Shown: piece after piece, positions 59,373 to 64,000 of the stretch | Layout: every line of letters begins with the position of its first letter | Position numbering within the stretch: position 1 is the first letter of the stretch | Source: Silvimonas soli | GTDB taxonomy: Bacteria; Pseudomonadota; Gammaproteobacteria; Burkholderiales; Chitinibacteraceae | Direction: 5' to 3' | Assembly (NCBI RefSeq): GCF_030035605.1 | Contig: NZ_CP106736.1 | Location: forward strand, 310,001-374,000 | DNA length: 64,000 bases | The notes under the pieces: generated by a model | What the model saw: only the letters and a program-made list of their open reading frames with translations | Database searches by the model: none | Told to the model about the DNA's origin: nothing | Made by a program: the position numbers and the translations under genes

Positions 59373-62300
59373 TTAGCGGCGGTTTAAGTAAGACCAGATC
59401 AGGCCACCGTCCCGCAATTCGGTCTGGATCACATCGAACGCGGTCACCTTCATGCGGTCGGCAAACTGGCGCATGGTGCTGTCCGTATCGCCCGACTTCT
59501 GCTCGGTTTTTTCATCGCCGCGCCCGCTACCCTCACCTCCGCCAATCTGGAACGTCTGAGTGAGATTGATAGTTGTGGCGGATGCACGCGCCGGGATACC
59601 GGCCACAGCAGAATTTGCCCCGGCCATGGCCAGAACAGGCGAACGCGGCCCGGTATCGAGTGAAACCAGACCGCCACCGACACTACCCACCGGCCCACCG
59701 CTTGCGCGGCGAATCGGCTGATACTGGCGCTGATTAATTGCCGCCATGAATTCCGGCCCATAGTGCTGAACGGCCATGGTGCTGATCACATATTCGCCGT
59801 TGCTGGCGAGCATCGGCACCTTGTCTGCTGTACCGCCGCCCGCGCCAACCACCGGCCCACCATCAGCACGCCCGATCCAGTCGTATTGCCCGGCAGGCGC
59901 GGCCATACTCGATGCCGTGCTGTTGGCCGCGTCGTAGCCCAGACCCAGATTGGCGTTGAGGTCTGGGCCAGTATCCGAGCCAAAGCTGTCGCCCATCGCG
60001 CTCATGCCCATATTGAGCAGCGTCCCGAAGATGGAAGACATTTGTGCGCGCATCTGGATGCGGATCAGGTCTGAAATGATGCTTTCGGCCAGGCTCTTGA
60101 AATTGAGCTTGCCGGTGGTGGCAAAGGTCACCAGTGCATCTTCCATGCCGCTGAACGCGCGCCCGAACAATTCCTGCGTTTGCTGCGCTACATTGGCTGC
60201 GGATTCCTGGTAGTTGGCCAGCGCCCGTGTGGCGCCATTGGCCCAGCTGGATTCCATGTCCAGCCACTGGGCGTGGTATTCCCGTTCGCGCGCCAGTTGT
60301 GCCTGTTCGGCGGCGTCAATCTGCTGCAGCGCGTCGGTATACGCCTGGCTGTTGATCACGCCGCCGTCCAGATTCTTGGTCAGCTTTTCCCGGAATCGCT
60401 GATACGCGTCCGACGCGGTATTCAGTTGCTCCACAAACTTGCGGGCATCGTCGCCCATGCCGAAGGTTTCGGTTTCGCGGTTGTTGGTCTGGTCACGACC
60501 TTGGCTGTAATCGGCCATTTCCCGATTTACTTCCACGATGCGCGAGCGCAGCTTTTCTTCTTTTTCCAGCTGCTTGTTGATCTCTTTTTGCGCTTCCGTG
60601 CGGGTCACTTCCTGCCGCTCCAGCTGCGCCGCTGTTTGCAGGCGCTGGCGGATGGCATCCGCATCGCGGGCCAGACTCGGATCACGCCCTGCTTTCAGCT
60701 TGGACTCAAACTCGGCCAGTTCTTTTTCACTGGCCGTGAGCTTGTCGGTTGCGGCAGATTGCGCCGTCAGTGATGCAATGCGTTCGTCCAGCCGGTCTAC
60801 ATACCGGTCACCGGCAGGGGTTTTAGGACCATGCTGGGCCTTCTCCTTGTACTTCTCTTCCAGCCTGTGACTTTGCTCTTCGTAATCCGCTTTGCTGATC
60901 AAGCCCTTGGCCAGCGCGTCGTTGAGGACCGCTTGTTCTTCCTTCAGCTTTTCGCCTTTGGTCTTGAGGGTTTTGGTCAGGCCATCCAGTTGCATCTGCA
61001 AACGCTGGTTTGCCTGTTCAGCCGGGTCCGATGCCTTGCGTTGGGCGTCCACGCTTTTAAGCGCCGCTTCACCCTGCTTGATGATCTTGTCGGACTCCTC
61101 GATCCCCTTTTTGGCGTTCTGGATCACTACGTTGTTACCGGCCACCGCTGCATCCATCGCAGCAGGGTCCATGGATGCGGCCAGGCGCGATGCAAACCCG
61201 CCCTTGTCCATTTCCACGCCACGCGCTTTGGCCAGTGCCTCGTACTGGGCTTTCTGCTTGCGGGCGCTATCGATCTGCGCCTTGATCGTGGCTTCGTCAC
61301 CCATGGCCAGCGCGTTGCGGATACGGGTGGCGGCCTGCTCGGATACCGCCGCCGCGTCACCGGCTGCAGCGGCCACGGCGGTCCAGTTCATGGCCAGCGC
61401 CGAGAGTGCAATGATCGTGATGCCAATCGGACCACCGAGTGCACTAAGGACGGCACCACCCGCAGACAATGCGGCGCCAGAGGTGGTGCTGGCCACAGCC
61501 AGGCTACGTTCTGCCACGGCGTGCGCTTCGGCAGAAATGGCGGCTTCGGCGTTGGCGCTGGCCAGCCGCGTGGCAGCGACAGCAGACGTGCTTTCCGCTG
61601 CACCGGCAACCTGCAGCGCGGCAGTCAACGCGGTTTCTGCCGCTGCCAGCCGCGCCACACTGCTGGCCGCGATGGTGTTCGCCGCCGTCGCTTCTGCAGT
61701 ACCCGCTGCCAGTCGGGCCTGCAGCGCGGTGCGCTCCACCTCGGCGGCAGCAAGTAATCGTTCTTGCTGCGCGGCCATGACTTCGGCGCCTGCCTTTTCC
61801 AGCAAAGCCACGGCGGCGGACTGATCGGTACGGGCAGCGGTCAACGACGCGCCAGCGCGCGCCGTATCGGCGGACGCCAGTTGCAATGCACCGTCGGCTG
61901 CTGCAACACTGGCGGCGCGACTTTCCAGCATCGCGGTTGCGCTGGCCTGGATGGAACTCACCAGACGCCCACCCAATGCACCCGCTGTGGTCGCGGCCAT
62001 CGCCGCCATGGCAATGCCTATGGTCTCCCCGTTGGCGTTGAGCGCCTTGAGCGCGGTCGCCGCTGTATTGGCACCGGCAGAAAGAGCGCCCATGAAATTC
62101 TGGCCAATGGAGACTTTGAGGTCTTCCAGATAGCGCTTGTTACTTTGCAGTTGCTTGCCCGCTTCGCCCATGGCGGCCTGGTAAGTGCCCGCGATGGTGG
62201 TCCCTGCATCCATCACCACATTAACGCGCGCCTGCAACTTGTCCTGTTCGGTCAATTGCTCTGTAGTCACCCCCAGTGACTTGGCCATCGCCTTGTAGGA

Positions 62301-62990
62301 TTGCTCAAAGCTGACGTTAATACCGACGTTGCGCAGCACCTCCACGTTAGCCGACTGGATGCCATGTACCAGGCTGCCGAACGCTTCCGAGCTATTGAGA
62401 TTGCCGATCACAGCCGCGTCTTGGGCGATACGCGCCAGTTGGCTGGCCTTGGACAAGTCCACGTGAGCCTGTACCAGCTTCGTGATATTCGAGCGGGACT
62501 CAATCGCAGAAATACCGGTAGCGCGTAACTGCTGCTCGATCTGGTAAAGCTGCGCACGGCTGTAACCGGCGTTCGCGCCAACCGCCATTTCTGCGGCGCC
62601 CAATGTGTTGTAGCGGGCGGCAAGTAACGCGGCTTCGTTGATGCTGCCGACGAGCGCACCGCCAGCCAGTACGCCCAGCGACAACTTGCCCAGCATGCCC
62701 GCACTGGACACCAGCTTGTCGATGGATGTGCTGACGTCGCCCACCGCACGTGCGGTTTGCTCGCTGGTTTGCCGCATTCCTGCAACAGCCCGATTGGCCT
62801 GCAGCATGGTGCGTTCGACGCCTCCGCCGTTCTGGCGTAACGCAGCAAGCGCACCATCAATACGCCCCAGCGATCGGGCGATGTTGGTACCAGTGCGGTC
62901 GGCCAGATAGTCCGACCGCGACAAGCCGGAATCAAATCCAGCTGTGTTCGCGGTCAGATCAACTGTGATATTGCCCAGTGCGCCACCCAT
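59373..62990 (-). CDS. tape measure protein H
   Basis: Sets tail length and travels down the tail during injection. The 1,205-residue protein starts with MGGALGNITVDLTANTAGFDSGLSRSDYLAD, has long Ala-rich coiled stretches, hydrophobic segments near 525-555 (GGAVLSALGGPIGITIIALSALAMNW), and the lambda-family C-terminal motif SWANGATRALANYQESAANV...FSGMEDALVTFATTGKLNFKSLAESII. At about 0.15 nm per residue the tail should be near 180 nm. Confidence 0.93.
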   Translation of the reverse strand: MGGALGNITVDLTANTAGFDSGLSRSDYLADRTGTNIARSLGRIDGALAALRQNGGGVERTMLQANRAVAGMRQTSEQTARAVGDVSTSIDKLVSSAGMLGKLSLGVLAGGALVGSINEAALLAARYNTLGAAEMAVGANAGYSRAQLYQIEQQLRATGISAIESRSNITKLVQAHVDLSKASQLARIAQDAAVIGNLNSSEAFGSLVHGIQSANVEVLRNVGINVSFEQSYKAMAKSLGVTTEQLTEQDKLQARVNVVMDAGTTIAGTYQAAMGEAGKQLQSNKRYLEDLKVSIGQNFMGALSAGANTAATALKALNANGETIGIAMAAMAATTAGALGGRLVSSIQASATAMLESRAASVAAADGALQLASADTARAGASLTAARTDQSAAVALLEKAGAEVMAAQQERLLAAAEVERTALQARLAAGTAEATAANTIAASSVARLAAAETALTAALQVAGAAESTSAVAATRLASANAEAAISAEAHAVAERSLAVASTTSGAALSAGGAVLSALGGPIGITIIALSALAMNWTAVAAAAGDAAAVSEQAATRIRNALAMGDEATIKAQIDSARKQKAQYEALAKARGVEMDKGGFASRLAASMDPAAMDAAVAGNNVVIQNAKKGIEESDKIIKQGEAALKSVDAQRKASDPAEQANQRLQMQLDGLTKTLKTKGEKLKEEQAVLNDALAKGLISKADYEEQSHRLEEKYKEKAQHGPKTPAGDRYVDRLDERIASLTAQSAATDKLTASEKELAEFESKLKAGRDPSLARDADAIRQRLQTAAQLERQEVTRTEAQKEINKQLEKEEKLRSRIVEVNREMADYSQGRDQTNNRETETFGMGDDARKFVEQLNTASDAYQRFREKLTKNLDGGVINSQAYTDALQQIDAAEQAQLAREREYHAQWLDMESSWANGATRALANYQESAANVAQQTQELFGRAFSGMEDALVTFATTGKLNFKSLAESIISDLIRIQMRAQMSSIFGTLLNMGMSAMGDSFGSDTGPDLNANLGLGYDAANSTASSMAAPAGQYDWIGRADGGPVVGAGGGTADKVPMLASNGEYVISTMAVQHYGPEFMAAINQRQYQPIRRASGGPVGSVGGGLVSLDTGPRSPVLAMAGANSAVAGIPARASATTINLTQTFQIGGGEGSGRGDEKTEQKSGDTDSTMRQFADRMKVTAFDVIQTELRDGGLIWSYLNRR

Positions 62991-63041
62991 GGCACCCCCG
63001 AATTAAAGCTGCCCGCGCCAGGCGGGCCAGTGATTTAACAA

Positions 63042-63344
63042 TCAATCCCGGCGCGGTCCACCCGCGACCGAGCGCAGCACCGATTTGATTTCAGCCGTGC
63101 TGCTGGCACCTTCCGGTTTGCTGACCAGATAGGGCATGAAGTCGGTGGCACGGAACGGCCTGGCCCCTTTTTTAAGGTGCAGATTGACCGTTGCCGCCGC
63201 CAACGTACCGATGCGCAAGTCGGCGCGTTCTTCTCCCCAAGGCTCCAGCTCGTAGTAATTCATCCACTCCTGAAACCGGGACTCACCTATCGAATCAAGC
63301 ATGCCATCGACATCAACATGTCCGAGGGCCAGAGCCAGTCGCAT
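63042..63344 (-). CDS. GT frameshift extension (gpT-like tail assembly chaperone part)
   Basis: C-terminal part of a G-GT fusion made by a -1 ribosomal frameshift at the A7 run 63377-63383. The frame is open from the slip site through RLARDQRRRFAMRLALALGHVDVDGMLDSIGESRFQEWMNYYELEPWG, typical of gpT/DUF4035. An ATG at 63344 could also start it alone, but the upstream residues are conserved family sequence and no ribosome site is seen. The fused product would be 224 residues. Confidence 0.85.
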   Translation of the reverse strand: MRLALALGHVDVDGMLDSIGESRFQEWMNYYELEPWGEERADLRIGTLAAATVNLHLKKGARPFRATDFMPYLVSKPEGASSTAEIKSVLRSVAGGPRRD

Positions 63345-63370
63345 GGCAAACCGGCGACGCTGGTCGCGGG

Positions 63371-63715
63371 CTAACCTTTTTTTGCCTTGGTGCCGCCCTC
63401 GCCCCGAAACTCCTCAAAGGTCTCGGTGATCACCCCCACCAAGGCGTCAATAACGCGTTGTGGCATCTGCGAAAACGCCAGTTCGTCTTCGTCATCAAGG
63501 AAAGGGGTACCGGTCGTGGTCATCGTGGAAGCCCGCACAAACATGAAATTACGGGTGCTGGCCAGGGTTTCCGGTTTTCGCAGCAGCGCCAAATAATTGT
63601 CAGTGTCGAGCGCGGACATTTCGCGAACAGTGATATCCCCGCCGAGCGCTTTTACGCGCACGACTTTGGTTTTGATTTTGGAACCGAGCAGGTCTGTTTT
63701 ATTCAACATGGTCAT
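63371..63715 (-). CDS. tail assembly chaperone G
   Basis: Lambda gpG-like chaperone of 114 residues that coats the tape measure during tail assembly. The start at 63715 gives MTMLNKTDLLGSKIKTKVVRVKALGGDITVREMSALD; an upstream ATG at 63766 overlaps the terminator-like hairpin. The protein ends EFRGEGGTKAKKG at a TAG two codons after the slippery A7. Its frameshift product GT is annotated separately. Confidence 0.88.
   Translation of the reverse strand: MTMLNKTDLLGSKIKTKVVRVKALGGDITVREMSALDTDNYLALLRKPETLASTRNFMFVRASTMTTTGTPFLDDEDELAFSQMPQRVIDALVGVITETFEEFRGEGGTKAKKG
63377..63383 (-). promoter_or_regulatory. slippery A7 site for programmed -1 frameshift
   Basis: Read on the minus strand the codons are GCA AAA AAA GGT TAG. 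A -1 slip on A-AAA-AAA re-reads the last A as AGG and enters the T frame, which is open to 63042. This is the same device used for gpG/gpGT in lambda, though lambda's heptamer is GGGAAAG. Confidence 0.85.
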
Positions 63716-63739
63716 GGTGGTTTCTCGTTTATGAAGGGC

Positions 63740-63764
63740 AAAAAAAAGCCCGGCTAAGCCGGGC
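63740..63764 (-). terminator. terminator-like hairpin between V and G
   Basis: Minus strand GCCCGGC-TTA-GCCGGGC stem followed by eight T residues, 42 bases downstream of the V stop and upstream of the G start. Confidence 0.8.
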
Positions 63765-63805
63765 ACAGGTCAGGTGTAATGTGACATTACACTTTCGCTT
63801 TGCGA

Positions 63806-64000
63806 TCAATCGTCCGCCGCAGCAGCCTCTTTCTCAGTTACGTCGCCATTAATGAGCAGTTCAAGCTTGCCCTTGACCACGCTATCCACGCCGAACTCCT
63901 TGGAGAACTTGCGCACCTGGGCGGTGAAGGTATCGCTGGAGCCATCGACGTAGGTGAAACGCCAGGTCAGCCGGGTTCGGTCACGCTTTGCTCCCCGGAC
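63806..64000 (-). CDS. major tail protein V (C-terminal part, cut by right edge)
   Basis: The last 64 codons of the tail tube protein. The visible part reads RLTWRFTYVDGSSDTFTAQVRKFSKEFGVDSVVKGKLELLINGDVTEKE, typical of the tail-tube domain. The N-terminus lies beyond the window. The position next to G and its chaperone frameshift fits a lambda-type tail tube gene. Confidence 0.85.
   Translation of the reverse strand, partial: VRGAKRDRTRLTWRFTYVDGSSDTFTAQVRKFSKEFGVDSVVKGKLELLINGDVTEKEAAAADD

Larger units (their letters stand above)
41886..64000. mobile_element. lambda-like siphophage prophage, one end (continues past right edge)
   Basis: From just beyond plsY all genes are phage or accessory type. 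The leftward structural run has lambda order V, G/GT, H, M, L, K, I, J with lysis genes after it; rightward accessory genes fill the outer end. Head, packaging, replication, repressor and integrase genes are not in the window. The left limit is approximate. It is placed at a tandem repeat in the 308-base gap between plsY and the first SRAP gene; no attachment-site duplicate can be seen without the other end. Confidence 0.88.

Overview
The window looks like chromosome of a Gram-negative betaproteobacterium, most likely a member of the Neisseriales. This rests on gene content and order (ndk-rlmN-pilW-rodZ-ispG-hisS-yfgM-bamB-der, then hfq-hflX-hflK-hflC-hisZ-purA; yciB-yciI-bolA-ppiC; an EtfAB/ETF-QO cluster), not on a database match. 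No rRNA or tRNA gene was recognised. The only structural RNA seen is the 4.5S signal recognition particle RNA (ffs).

Region 1 (1-19.4 kb) begins with the truncated 3' part of a CHASE-PAS hybrid histidine kinase. A long block of leftward housekeeping genes follows: purine and histidine synthesis (purA, hisZ), HflKC membrane protease control, GTPases (hflX, der), the RNA chaperone hfq, outer-membrane assembly (bamB, yfgM), hisS, isoprenoid synthesis (ispG), cell shape (rodZ), type IV pilus biogenesis (pilW), rlmN and ndk. Region 2 (19.6-26.4 kb) holds a SPOR-domain protein, a dsbB-oxyR-rubredoxin reductase redox cluster, a patatin-like lipase and guaB. Region 3 (26.4-31.4 kb) has two signalling genes. 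One is a chemoreceptor whose C-terminus is a whole sugar-binding-protein domain predicted to lie in the cytoplasm; the other is a PAS-GGDEF-EAL protein. Region 4 (31.6-41.8 kb) contains ETF-QO, a FinR-like LysR regulator divergent from fpr, etfBA, a PpiC foldase, the yciB operon, ffs, asparaginase, smpB and plsY.

Region 5 (about 41.9 kb to the right edge) is one end of a lambda-like siphophage prophage. Its tail operon runs leftward from the right edge: V, G/GT with a probable -1 frameshift, H, M, an inserted tail-fibre module, L, K, I, a lipoprotein, J, two small membrane proteins and an M23 lysis enzyme, with a com-dam pair further left on the same strand. Capsid, packaging, replication, repressor and integrase genes are not visible and presumably lie beyond the right edge. 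The left end carries rightward accessory genes: two SRAP (YedK-like) proteins around a 96-residue orphan, a KAP-family P-loop NTPase with AT-rich composition, and a HicAB toxin-antitoxin pair with twin palindromic operators.

The strongest leads are the chemoreceptor/solute-binding-protein fusion, the SRAP-orphan-SRAP-KAP cassette as a candidate lysogen-encoded defence locus, and the series of terminator-like hairpins between cistrons of the phage late operon. All functions are inferred from sequence reading alone; no searches were run.
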